This document shows, piece by piece, positions 47,807-58,684 of a stretch of DNA of 64,000 nt. Both the position numbers and the translations under genes were made by a program. How positions within the stretch are numbered: position 1 is the stretch's first letter; each line of letters opens with the position of its first letter. The DNA is taken from NCBI GenBank assembly GCA_002573585.1, contig PDNB01000139.1:1-64000 (forward strand), given 5' to 3'. Source of the DNA: Helicocarpus griseus UAMH5409. Lineage: Eukaryota > Ascomycota > Eurotiomycetes > Onygenales > Ajellomycetaceae. Below the pieces are notes generated by a model. That model saw only the letters and a list, made by a program, of their open reading frames with translations, made no database searches and was not told where the DNA came from.

Positions 47807-50047
47807 TTAGTACTCAAAACTCTCAACATGCAAATAAACCCCCTGCGCCCCCGTCCCCTTATGCACCGCTCGCTCATCACTCAGCGACACAACATTCCTT
47901 CGTACGTCCCCATTGAGCCCACGCGGCCCACACACCACCACTCCACTCTCGCCCTCCGCAACCTCGAGGACTTTGCGAATGAGGCCGCGCGAGTCTGGGC
48001 GGCCGGAGAGGATGCGGATGCGCGGGTCGAGAGGCGATTTCGTAGAATTTGTGGAGGTGCGTGGCTGTTGTTGTTGGGGTGGAGTTGATGTTGTTGAGGT
48101 GGAGGTGGAGGATGACTTTTCTTGCGTTGTGGTCGTGGCGGCGGTTGGTTGTTTTGGGGGTGTTGGACCCGAGCAATTGCAGGGCGGGAAGGAGACATCT
48201 TCGTCTGTGACTTTGCGTGTGCAGCAGCATCCGCCGTCTGGTTGGCAGCCCGTGGCTGGTGTGTGGGTAGGGGTAGGGTTTGAGTCGATGGAGATGGTTT
48301 CGATGGTCTTCTCTTCGACTTCTTCTTTGATTCCTTCGCTTTTTTCGGGGGTTGGTTGGGTAGGTTGTGGTGGCGGTAGTTGAGGTTGGCAGGGGCCAGT
48401 TGAGGAGATCTCCTCATCGCAGGTGACGTAGATGCTGATTTCCAGCTCTTTATTGAATTCTGGATTTCTCTGTCGACATGCGTCAATGTCTTGTAACGCA
48501 GTCTCCAATTGCTCAGAGAACCAGCTCAGTAGTGAGCGGGCTCTAACCACCCAGACAAACCGAATGCGTTTTGTGAGCGCGCGGTTTGGAGACGAAAGGA
48601 GCGGCAATCTGCGCGAAGAAGTACTTTGGCCCAGACATTCGTTTTTCCAGCCCTCCACGACGTCGCGCATCAGGGGCACGGTGTATGTGGTACCCATTCC
48701 TCCGGCGAGAAGTACTATGCTGTCAAACTGCCGCAACGGTCGAATCCTCCCGTATGGTCCCTCAACACCAACCAACTTGACACTATCTGGGCTAGCGCCT
48801 CCTTCCCCTATTATGCCATGTTGTTTTGAGGCATACGAAAAGAATTTTTTGGTTCCACCGTTTTGTGCGCGCACGAGGAATTCCAGCTTCTTGTCTGAGG
48901 GTATCGAAGCTATGCTAAGTGGGTGGCTTTGAAGAGGAACTAAACCATGACAGGACATGAAAACATGCTGTCCTGGTTTCCAGGATATAACGGGATTCGG
49001 CACAGTAATTCGTGTGACGTTTCCAGGCAAAGGTGCGAATGTGGCATGATTTGCCCAAAGTCCTCTGGACTCTTTATCCCCTGACCGCGGATGGAAGAGT
49101 GACATGTTGGCGTATAGTACCACCGCAAATCTGGCAATTCGATCGAATGCGACCAACCCGATAGGAATCCAAACCCATATTTTTACTTCTTCTGAGGCAT
49201 GGTACCAGATAGCGGCAATTAGACCGGCAAAGGTGAGCAAATGCACCAAGACAAAGACCTCGTAGCTTAGTTTTCGCAAAGGGGCCATAGAAACCAGGAC
49301 GATAAAGGTCAGAATGATCCAGGAAGCGAACCCCCGTTGTGTGATGGGGTCTGTCGTCAATTTGACCACAATGTAGTCATATCTGCCCCAGCTGCGGAAC
49401 CAGAAACCCATGTGTATTGTCGCGGTGAGCCATAGCGTCCGGGCAACCCATCGATGCAGCCAATTTAATCTTTCATAACTCGAACCCGTCAGGAAGCCGA
49501 TGATGTTTGTCTTGCCGGAGAGTAGTGTTATCAGAGGTAGCTGGGCGATAGAAATAAACCCGGTGCGATAACCCACGCTCTCCCAAGACCATTCGTCTGT
49601 GGTGTTGAGTTTGTAGAAGCAGAGGACCAGCACGACGACTAGATTGGCGAGAATGACCGATAGAGGTCCAAGAGGGGGCAAATGCAGCTTGACAGAACCG
49701 ATGGTGAGGGGACTAAGTGAGGCATAGGAGGCTTCCCTCGTCATGGCGGTGGTGGTGGCATATAGATTGAAGAGGATAGATTTGGGCTTGGATGGGGTTG
49801 GACTCGAATCTGCAAATCTAATCCAACTGATAGTTAGTTTTTTGGGAGATGCCATTGGGAAGAATGAAGTGTCTCTATCTCACCTTTGGACTGCTATTAT
49901 CTTGTTTAGGATATTGGCTATGGTGGCTATCCCAATGGCAGTTCCCACGACAGCCCAGTACATCTGCTGCATGTAGAAGAAGCTGGGAGCACCATCGCCC
50001 ATATCCATGCTCCCCATGCCCATGCCGGAATGCATTGAGTGATCCAT
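47807..50047 (-). CDS. Ferric/cupric reductase (FRE family metalloreductase)
   Basis: Two exons (50047-49884 and 49817-47807) give 724 residues. Exon 1 begins MDHSMHSGMGMGSMDMGDG, a His/Met-rich extracellular end, then a first membrane helix. The membrane core carries paired histidines 14 residues apart (about 176/190 and 247/261), the bis-haem pattern of the family. HPLSIAS (about 353) is the FAD motif; LLAGGMGTTYTVPL (about 423) and VCGPRGL (about 683) are the NADPH motifs. It moves electrons from cytosolic NADPH to surface Fe(III) or Cu(II). A low-complexity insertion of about 120 residues, with six clustered Cys, splits the NADPH part. It is divergent from the CTR gene, which suggests a copper role. 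The MASPKKLTIS start at 49855 is intron sequence. Confidence 0.9.
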
Positions 50048-51155
50048 TGTGGTGGTGGTGGTGGTTTACCCCGAAGGGTTGGTATATCTCAATGTCTCTT
50101 GGTGATGGAAGCACTGCTTTGTCTCACCCCGCCACGATGTTTTTGAATTATGGTATATCCATTGCGGCCTTAAAGCATTATTGAAACATCCATGCGAACA
50201 ACGTGCAATCTGCAAACCCAACCTTGCGAGAAAGGAGAATTATTAGTAAACCGGAATAACTGGACTAGACATGTTGAAGACGAAGTTCCAGAAGAGGCAG
50301 AATGAGCAGAATATTACGGCATCCCCCGCCAATCACTACAGGGCTTGGCGGGCTTGGCGCCAGGGGTGGGGCCACATAATCTGCTCAAGCGCACACGCTA
50401 AACCAGATACGGCTAGATCCGGGAGCGGCTCTGGTGGGGCAGGACAGGAGGTTAATTCTCCGGCCAATCAGAATCACGGCAGCACACGGGCTGGATGGGA
50501 CCTTGTGGCCGGTGGTACGTGGTACGTGCGGTGGATTTGAGCTGATATGGATATGGATATTTGATAACAACGACATCCAGCATCCTGGATCTCCTGCTCA
50601 AAGGACAGACAGACAGTCAAATACTCAAATACTCAAATACTCAAATACCCAAATCAATTGCAATAACCACCCGTTAATCCCTATCCAGTTCATGCCATCC
50701 TACCCCCGCGCATAAACTACTTCGTGATCTCTTACACTTAACCCCTCATATCCAACTCGCTATCCTGGCCAACACCTATTTTCGAGATTTACGCATATAA
50801 TCATTCGTCGCAATCCAAAACTGCCGTTTGAAAGTGTCGACTACACACTCTTGGCTGATTTCGTCTTCCTGTCCTTAAGACGGGACGAAAGCCCGCCTTC
50901 TCCCACCACTGCGGAGAGCTCCTTTCTCGACCATACGCCCATTTAACGTCCTCTTACCCTTTCTTAATAAAGCTCACAGAGGAGAGTGAGCATTAATCAG
51001 AGGCGGCTCTGGAAGTTCGCTCTTTTCATTCCTTCGAAATCCCTTAAGAAAAACACCTGAAAGTAGGGCAAACAACCCCTCGATTGGGCGTTGCGCAAGG
51101 GACCGCACCCAACATACCCATATAATAGGCATCGACAAGATCGCATCCATTGAAT
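50048..51155. promoter_or_regulatory. Bidirectional promoter of metalloreductase and copper transporter
   Basis: 1.1 kb between divergent FRE and CTR start codons. GCTCA cores, the centre of Mac1-type copper-responsive sites in yeast and Aspergillus, occur at 50383-50387, 50596-50600 and, inverted, at 50303-50307. Two of them are in the same octamer, TCTGCTCA. Four perfect tandem copies of TCAAATAC lie at 50617-50648. Copper-starvation control is inferred from gene pairing plus these motifs. The octamer also occurs elsewhere, so it is not proof. Confidence 0.5.
50617..50648. repeat. Four tandem copies of TCAAATAC
   Basis: An exact 8-bp unit repeated four times, followed by a degenerate fifth (CCAAATCA), in the shared promoter of the reductase and copper transporter. 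Confidence 0.95.
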
Positions 51156-51830
51156 ATGTCCCCCTCACCTCATGGAGGCCACTCCCATGGCGGCAGCAGC
51201 GGCACACCACCCCCCTCCGACCCATCCTCCTCTCCCGCCCCCATAATGGAACTGTCCATGACCATGGTGTTCCAAAACATGCAAAACACACCTCTCTACT
51301 CCAACGCCTGGACCCCGAACTCTTCCGGTACCTACGCAGGCACCTGCATCTTCCTCATAGTCCTCGCAATCATCTTCCGCTCGCTACTAGCCGCAAAGTC
51401 CGTGCTAGAACACCGCTGGGCTGCCGCGGCACATTTAAGGCGATATGTCGTGGTGGCCGGTCAGATGCCCGAGGCTGAAAGGGTGCTTGCAGACCCCAGT
51501 GCGTCGACGGGGACGCTGGTGTCGGCGAATGGCGTGGAGGAGAAGGTCAGGGTTGTGAGGAGTCTGGGGGCGGAGACGGCCCCGTGGAGGTTTAGTGTTG
51601 ATTTGCCTAGAGCGGCGTTGGTGATGGTTATTGCGGGCGTGGGTTATTTGCTGTAAGTTTTATTAAATATTAACTCTGATTTACTCGCTGCATGAAACAT
51701 ATAACTAATATGGTGGTTTAGTATGTTGGCTGTAATGACGATGAATGTTGGTTACTTTATGTCTACCCTTGCTGGCATTTTTATTGGGGACCTTGCCGTC
51801 GGTCGATTTACACGCATTGAGTCGCATTAG
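51156..51830 (+). CDS. High-affinity copper transporter, CTR family
   Basis: Two exons (51156-51652 and 51722-51830) give 201 residues. The N-terminal domain is His/Met-rich (MSPSPHGGHSHGG; MELSMTMVFQNMQ), as expected for copper capture outside the cell. Three membrane segments follow: GTYAGTCIFLIVLAIIF, a second ending in MLAVM (the MxxxM copper gate), and a third with GIFIG (the GxxxG packing motif). A cytosolic loop of about 70 residues links the first two. CTR proteins are trimeric Cu(I) importers of the plasma membrane or vacuole. The ATG was chosen two codons inside the open frame. Divergent pairing with a reductase gives a complete reduce-and-import module. Confidence 0.92.
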
Positions 51831-52417
51831 AATTTTGGTTTCTTGAAAGTTGTGTTATAATTTAATTATATAGAAAAACACGCCGGCTCTTACCCGCCCA
51901 TTCCCCCCCCCCCCTCTGTCTACCTACCTAGGTACCTAGCTAGTGAAAAAATACATCGCGCGACATGAGGGCAGGTATGAAACGTAACCACTGCGCCAAA
52001 AAGGATCAATCCCTTGGGCAGGGCCAGAATCAAAAAAGACATCCGCATTTGTCCATTATTGCTTTAGACTAGCCTTAAACGCTTTAGATATAGGATAGAA
52101 TTGAACGCAAGAAGCTATGTTCAGGTCAGTCAATTCTCAATTGTATTTCAAGGCTTCAAAATACAAGCAACAGATATGCTCGCATATAAGCTGTTCCTTT
52201 TCTAATTCTTTAATATACAAGGATAATATATAGAAAAGAAATAAAAGGAAAACAAGCGGACTGATGATTTCTGAAGGAACAACCGGATCTCTAACATAGA
52301 AGAAGTTGTCCTCTTCTCCTGCAGTTGTACGGTATTGGGCAAATGAAAAATCCTCTTTATGCGAAAGCCGAGCAGATCAAGGGAAACGCTGCTGTTTTAA
52401 GTTGGCCGAGTTACCTC
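51831..52417. other. Convergent 3' region, CTR and small secreted protein
   Basis: About 590 bp with AT-rich stretches and a C10-11 run near 51905; two 3' ends meet here. No gene seen. Confidence 0.5.
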
Positions 52418-53169
52418 TTACTCCTTCCCCATCTCAATCGCTGGAATAGGCTTCCCATCCGTCCGCCCACCGCTTGCAATCTCAAAGACTTGAAGTTTCG
52501 CATTGCCGGTCCCCGAATTGGTGTTTCCAACCCATTCGGCCACGAACATGCCGTAGTTGATCCACTTGAGCTTTTCGATGGCTGTTTCGAGACGTCTAGG
52601 TAATGGTATTGAATGTTAGCTGCTCAAAGTCCAATAATGCTGTATCCGTTGCGTAGACGTCATGCATAAACGCAAGGCTTTTTTATCACAACATACATAT
52701 GCGCGAATCCATGCAGACCACCGTTTGCATAGCTAGCCACTCCATTCATCTTGGCCAGAATGGTTTCCTCGGCTTCGTTTGCAAAGACGATCTCGTTGAC
52801 GTATTCCTGAGGAGTCGTTAGAGATGAGATTTGGAATCAGGGGTATGTGTAGTATAGTAGTGACGGCGGACTTACACTATACTCCCCCGGCCCCGTCCCG
52901 GGCGGCAACAGAAACCTCTCAACAGATGCAGTGACGTTTTCCACGACACGGCCGTTGAAGCCCCCTTTCACAGTACCGGCGGCATTGGGGGTGATCGTGA
53001 CGAGACCGCTGGCGGTAGTTGCGTTGGTGGGCCAGCCAATGTAGAAGTCGATGTCCAGGAAGCTTTTGGCTTTTGGGGGGTGGAAGGTGCCTTTGCCTTT
53101 GCTTCCGCCGCTAGCGATGGTGCCCGTGAGCAGGGAGGTAATGGTGAGGAGAATTGGAGTGAGCTGCAT
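52418..53169 (-). CDS. Small secreted protein, DUF3237-like
   Basis: Three exons (53169-52876, 52806-52697 and 52595-52418), all in phase, give 193 residues. The first 19 or so residues (MQLTPILLTITSLLTGTIAS) form a signal peptide. The rest contains FLDIDFYIGWPTNA, VERFLLPPGTGPGEYS, EYVNEIVFANEAEETI and, near the end, LKWINYGMFVAEWVG and KLQVFEI. This resembles the small beta-barrel DUF3237 group, whose biochemical role is unknown. Two sites of the N-x-S/T type suggest glycosylation. It is convergent with the CTR gene and lies between it and the BIM1-like gene. Whether it shares their copper role is unproven. Confidence 0.7.
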
Positions 53170-55129
53170 GTTCCTTTCAGTTCAAGTCCGGATCAGAGTG
53201 AAAATTTGAATGTAGTAAGACACTATCAGGCTTGAGCATTCTGAAAATCAGGATATCCAAAAGGGCATATTTATACCCAAGGGAGGGTTTATGGTAGTTG
53301 TACTTCTCCATGGTGCTTCTCTTGTTATTCCGTCGGAGCGTTGAAATTACCGTCTATAGAGGATTGATAGATGTATTTGATAGAGCCCCTGTCACTGCTA
53401 TCAGATTCGTCCGTCGGGGGGTTTGGATAAGCCGCCTGCCAAGCCCACGCGTGCCAAGTCTGGGGTCGGGGGAATTCTGTACAGCCAAACACATGGTAGG
53501 CAGAAGACATAGCCCTATATCGACTATGACAAATAGTTGCTGCGGGAAGGATTCCAGGGGGATGGGGCCCAAAAGGGTTGATCAATCGAAGACCAGAAAT
53601 ATATATGACAGCCATGCCCTCATTATTGCTCAACTGCCTTCGACACAGCCCTGATTCATGACGCGAATAGGTACAGTGAGAGCTGTTGTGCCGAGCCGAC
53701 TAAGCATATAGGAAATAGAAATCATTGCTTCATGCAAGGAATTCCTTCCATAGAACTTGCTAATGAGATGAGATAAGCATGGTATTCTCTCAGCACCGGT
53801 TCCAAGCTAGTGACAAATTATTGTCACTTCTTCGCCGTGGTAGAGCGCGGCCCCTAAAGCCAATTGGATTGCTCGATCATAGGCCGGCATGGTATGGGGT
53901 CTGCCAGCTTATGTTTGCGCGCATTAAGAGCGTAGAAGGGAGGATATGGAGGAGGAGGAGATTGTTGATGTGTTGGCCTCGAGCAATTTGATTTGACAAA
54001 GGAAGAATGACGCTTCTCGCTTCTTCGTATAAGAACAATCTTTCCCATGAGACAGACTGTTGGAATATCCAGCAATTATGAATGCAGCAGGATCAGATGA
54101 ACGTCTTGACATTTCTATTTGACCATGAGTAGTAGTAGTCATTTTGGAGAATGTAATGATTTGGGCATATTATCTGCAGTTTTTTCCCTAGGTTAGTATG
54201 CACTAGCAATGTCTATGTCAGCGAACTCACTCGATTTCAGCTATTATCATTGAGGTTGAACCGCTTCGTCTCTTTACTTTTGTCTTCAATTCTTCCTTTT
54301 AGAGGTTCTAATAATGTATCAACATCGTCATCGCCATTCTCGAATCCATTTCTTAGCGCGGCTGCGGCGGGGATTGTGGACTGTGCCCAGATCAGATTGG
54401 TGGCGGGTTGGCGTTGGCAGTGGATCTGCTTGTGCGCAGAATTGAGCAGATTATTTTTGATTCCGCTTTCCCAACGCGGATTACTTATGATACGTGATGC
54501 TATTCAGGCTATCTCAGCAGAAGAGCATTTTGGACGACATTTTCTTGTGGAAAACTTGTAAGCCTTTGACGGCTGATTATTATATGAAAAGTAGTAACAG
54601 GCCACAGAATATCCGTAACAACGATAACTATACCAAGCAAACTATCAGCCACTGTGGCTATCTCAATTCTCCATCTTGGCGATCAACCCTTGGCTGGATA
54701 CGGAGTCGTTGTTGGCGGGCCGGCGGCAGGCTGCTTGGGCCAATCTGCTTGCCTGAGGGGATAATCACGGTTTAAATACTTTCGAGGATCCCGGGGAGTA
54801 TTTTACATAACAGTAAACTGCTTTTACTCTTCAAATCTTGCAATTGCTGTAAATCCCATATACCTACATCATCCTCTATACTATCTGTTTCATTCGATAT
54901 TGCGATTCTGCGACTGATATAGACAGCTAAAACTGCCCTGACATATATCACCACTCTGTATGTATATGAACTTTGTGCCTCTCTGTTCCTGACTGCCACC
55001 CAAATAACCCTCTATCATCAATTACAATTGACAATTGATCTCGCTCTGCTTTTCAAATTTCCCACCAGTATCAGCACACTGACATTTTGTAATTTAGACG
55101 CTGTCACGAAAGACCTAACCCAACCCAAA
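53170..55129. other. Intergenic region upstream of BIM1-like gene
   Basis: About 2 kb between two genes pointing away from each other, so a divergent promoter zone. No protein-like frame. An inverted TCTGCTCA octamer (as TGAGCAGA) lies at 54443-54450, the same octamer found twice in the FRE/CTR promoter, and one TACGGAGT at about 54699. Confidence 0.45.
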
Positions 55130-55889
55130 ATGCATCTCCAAACCCCCCTCCTCCCCCTAACCTGCCTCCTCACCCTCGCCTCCGCCCACTTCGAGCTCAA
55201 CCAACCCACATCCCGCGGCCCCAGCCACGACAATGCCGGCACATTCCCCTGCGCCGGCCTGCCAGTCTCCCAAGAGCGTACCAAAGTGCCTCTAGACGAC
55301 CCCAAACTCTCCATCGGCATGAAGATGGGCCATGACCACGCCGCCGTCCAGGTCCTACTAGCCCTAGGTTCCGAGCCGGGCGAGAACTTCAACATCACAT
55401 TAGTCCCCACGCTCGGACAACGTGGCCTAGGCGACTTCTGTCTGCCCGATGTACAGCTTGGTGAGGATGTGCTGGGCATTGAACCAAAGGAGGGTCTGGA
55501 GGCGACGGTACAGGTGGTGACAAATGGAGATCCCATGGGCGGGCTGTATAACGTGAGCCTACCAAAATCCGTAAACCAAAACATAATGTGTAGTTACGGG
55601 CTAACAATTCTCTCTATATGAACAGTGCGCAGACATTGTTTTCACCGCCAGTGCCACATCCCCTCCCCCCGACTCCTGCAAAAACGGCACTGGTGTCACG
55701 GCCAGACCCTTCCCACCAGAACAAGCCAGCCGCAACGCCAATGAGTCGACGGCAAATGGAGGCGCGCAAAGTGGATCAGGAGGCCATGGAGGCCACGGTG
55801 GCCATGGAGAGGGTGCTGCGGTGCCCCTGCAAGCCGCTGGATGGGGAGCGTTTGGCGCGGCTGTTTTGGGCGCAATTGCGCTGCTGTAG
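55130..55889 (+). CDS. GPI-anchored BIM1-like (X325) copper-acquisition protein
   Basis: Two exons (55130-55552 and 55626-55889, 73-nt intron) give 228 residues. Signal peptidase should cut after ASA at residue 19, leaving His20 as the first mature residue (HFELNQPTSRG), the copper ligand in X325/LPMO-like proteins. Further histidines at 33, 68 and 70 are candidates for the second ligand. Paired Cys (FPCAG, FCLPD, YNCAD, DSCKN) and the EPKEGLEATVQVV segment fit the BIM1-like fold. A Gly/His track (GGHGGHGGHG) precedes a hydrophobic C-terminus typical of a GPI signal. Cryptococcus BIM1/Cbi1 of this family helps CTR1 import copper under starvation, so its position about 3 kb from a CTR/FRE pair is telling. 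Confidence 0.85.
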
Positions 55890-56242
55890 ATTGGCTTTGC
55901 GTGATTAGTGTCTTTGTTCTTCCGCAATCTTGTTTTTGGTTATGAAAATGCAACATTATCAACGAATTTACGGCTTAGGTTAGCTATGCCTTCTGTCATA
56001 GAAAATGCTGTTCTTTTGGAAATGGACTATCGCTGTATATCAATAGGTTGCGAAGGATCCGCACCGGCTAAATTCCGAAAGCGGCAGATCTTGGCAGAAT
56101 TAATATATGGGAGGGGGTCTTCTTATCCATCTTAACAAATCTCTTTCAACACCTTAAGCTACTAAGATATCATTCATTGACCTGTTGTTCTGATCTTTAA
56201 TTCTTTTTCTCTCGTTGCAAGTACCAATTCATTCGCACAATC
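55890..56242. promoter_or_regulatory. Promoter region of acyl-protein thioesterase gene
   Basis: About 350 bp between same-strand genes, with AT-rich sequence and CT-rich leader before the ATG at 56243. No specific site recognised. Confidence 0.4.
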
Positions 56243-57456
56243 ATGGCAACAATAGCTCCGCTCGTTGTTCCGGCCCTGACGCGGCATACAGCCACGGTCA
56301 TCATGGCCCATGGATTGGGCGATAGGTTCGTTCCCCGCCCACTCGTGCTTCTATATATCACATTTACTCCTGAAAATCAAAAGAACTAATTTGCTAATTG
56401 TCGTGTTGCTTTATACAGTGGTGCAGGCTGGTATGGTTTTCCCTTGATATCCCCGCAATCGTGTCTTCCCACCCCGCGAGAGGCATATAGCGCAGCCTGT
56501 GAGATTTGGGGTTTTTATGCGTTCATCCGGCTGACGGCATCTGTACTACGAATATGAAGGCTTATGCTTGCACAAAACTGGCGGCGCCGTGGTTTGTTCG
56601 ATGAGGTTTCGTTCATTTTCCCGAATGCGCCAGCTATTCCTATTACGATTGTAAGATGATTCCCGGAGATAAAGATGAAGAAGTGCAAATGAGAGCTGCA
56701 TTTTATGACCGTTCAAGGACATGGTTTACTGACGTGGAGGTGCAACTATTGAATAGAACTTTGGAATGACCATGCCGGGCTGGTACGATATTGTGAAACT
56801 AGGCGCAAATGTCTGTTCTAAACACCCCCTCGGCACAACCCCCTCTTTCCCATCCAGCATATAATCAATTGACTAAACTAATACCCAAACCAGATCGGCG
56901 CCGACGAGTTCTCCAGAATCCAAGACGAACGCGGCATCCTCAAGTCGCGCGACTACTTCAACACCCTCATCAAGGCCGAGATCGACAAGGGCATCAAGCC
57001 CTCGCGCATCGTGTTGGGCGGCTTCTCGCAGGGCGGTGCCATGTCGCTCTTCACCGGTATCACACACAAGGAGAAGCTAGGCGGGATCTTCGGGCTTTCG
57101 TGCTACCTACCTCTGAGCGATAAGCTGGCGTCGCATATGCCTTCGGACGGCTCGTTTGCGAATAAGGAGACGCCGGTGTTTATGGCGCATGGCGATGCGG
57201 ACCAAACTGTCTTGTTCGATTGGGGGCTGAAGACTGTGGAGCATTTGAGGGAGCTGGGGATGGGGGTGGACTTTCATAAGTATCCGTATGTTTTGTTCTT
57301 GTTCTTTTTTCATGTTGATGGTTGATGGTTTGTGCTGACCCTGGTTATAGCGGAATGGGTCATTCGGCGGATCCCCTGGAGATTTTGGATTTGCAGAACT
57401 ACCTGGATAAGGTGATACCTGCTGAGGGTGATAAGAAAGATGCGCCAGAGTCGTGA
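56243..57456 (+). CDS. Acyl-protein thioesterase 1
   Basis: Six exons (56243-56325, 56419-56430, 56560-56650, 56757-56792, 56894-57285 and 57351-57456) give 239 residues, the usual size. The alpha/beta-hydrolase begins with MAHGLGDSGAGW, assembled across a 12-nt exon. It continues with VSFIFPNAPAIPITINFG, MPGWYDI, the nucleophile elbow GFSQGGAMSLF, HGDADQTV (catalytic Asp) and GMGHSADP (catalytic His). It removes palmitate from S-acylated proteins such as G-alpha and Ras in the cytosol. All splice junctions keep frame. No regulation is visible. Confidence 0.93.
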
Positions 57457-58026
57457 CTAGGTGCAGCAGCAGCAGGTAACAGCAGCAGCCGTTGGGGGCT
57501 GCATACCTCGATTTTAGCTTTATTCGTCCTTCTTGTCGTTCTCATCGCTTCGAAACGCGGTACTCAGTCAAGGATGGATAAAAAATGAAAGCTCGATGCG
57601 GAACTGACCATAGCATTACTGAGTGGTGGAACTGCGCGTGGTCGCCGTATAAACCCGTAGCACAATTTGAGGTTGTGCTGATCGATGAGACCTTGGAAGC
57701 AGTCTTGTATGTGTTGTGTTTTTTGCAAGTGTTTATGAACGTTATGAATCATTTAAAATCTTCATTTTCATGGGTATTTAGTTTTAGATATCTAGCTTGT
57801 TTGAAACGATCATTATTAGTATCTTTTATTTAGCTGCGACATTTGTGAAATCATTGATGTATGGCCCATTCTAGCTCCATGTCCCGGGATGACGTAGTTG
57901 TTTTGTTTGTCCATGACTCTCACTGTCATCCTCCCAACACCTCCTCTACATCCCTCATCAAAAAATCAACAATCATCAATACCTCAAACCACAACCCCAA
58001 AAATCGAAAATTAAATCATACCCAAC
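57457..58026. other. Intergenic region
   Basis: About 570 bp between two plus-strand genes, with a C/A-rich leader just before the next start. No gene seen. Confidence 0.45.
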
Positions 58027-58684
58027 ATGTTCCGCTTCGTAAGTTCCTCGCCTTATCCCCCGTCCCCATCCCCATCCCCACCCACCCCAGACTAACAACC
58101 AATCCCACCACCAGCACAAAACCCTCGACGTAATAACCCTCTTCCACAAACCCTCCCTCCCCTCCTCAGCCCGCATCCTCACCCTCCTAAAACAAGCAAA
58201 CGCCGAAGCCGCCTCCGCCGCCACCGAAGACCAAGCAAGCGACACCTCCCCCTCCACAATCACTAAACAGCGCCGCTCAGAGTTCGAGCTGGACGTCACC
58301 GAGGCCCCGCCCACACCGGACCAGCTCAAGAGTATCCTGGACTACGTGGGCGCGGGTGTTGGCGGGGACGTGGCCAAGGCGAGGGGTGGTGCGGCGATGG
58401 CGAAGCCCGGGGATCTGGTGGAGGGGGCGAGGGATCGGTTGGATGCGTTGAAGAGGCTGCGGGAGGATGGGGGGAGGTTTGTTAGGCCTGTTGTGAGTAT
58501 TCTATGTTTCTCTTTTGGAGGGTGTAAGGAAATACTTATACTGATTGAATTCTTTTTTTTTTGCTGTGGATAGGTCGTCGATTGGAATAACGGCACGGCT
58601 GTGATTGGGGATAAGGAGTCGGAGATTTTAAAGCTTATTCGAGAGATTCCGTCGGATACGTCACCGGAGGCGCAGAGGGGGTAA
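58027..58684 (+). CDS. Fmp46-like mitochondrial redox protein (DUF1687)
   Basis: Three exons (58027-58038, 58115-58492 and 58574-58684) give 166 residues; the first coding exon is only 12 nt (MFRF). The sequence has HKTLDVITLFHKPSLPSS at the start, a central FELDVTEAPPTPDQLKSIL segment, and VVDWNNGTAVIGDKESEIL at the end. These are hallmarks of the fungal Fmp46 family, small thioredoxin-fold proteins found in mitochondria. There is no CxxC pair, in keeping with loosely conserved redox residues in the family. The exact reaction is unknown. Confidence 0.8.

Noticed and set aside
49818..49855. Start MASPKKLTISW of the ferric reductase
   Set aside because: It lies in a 66-nt intron. The true N-terminus is the His/Met-rich exon starting at 50047.
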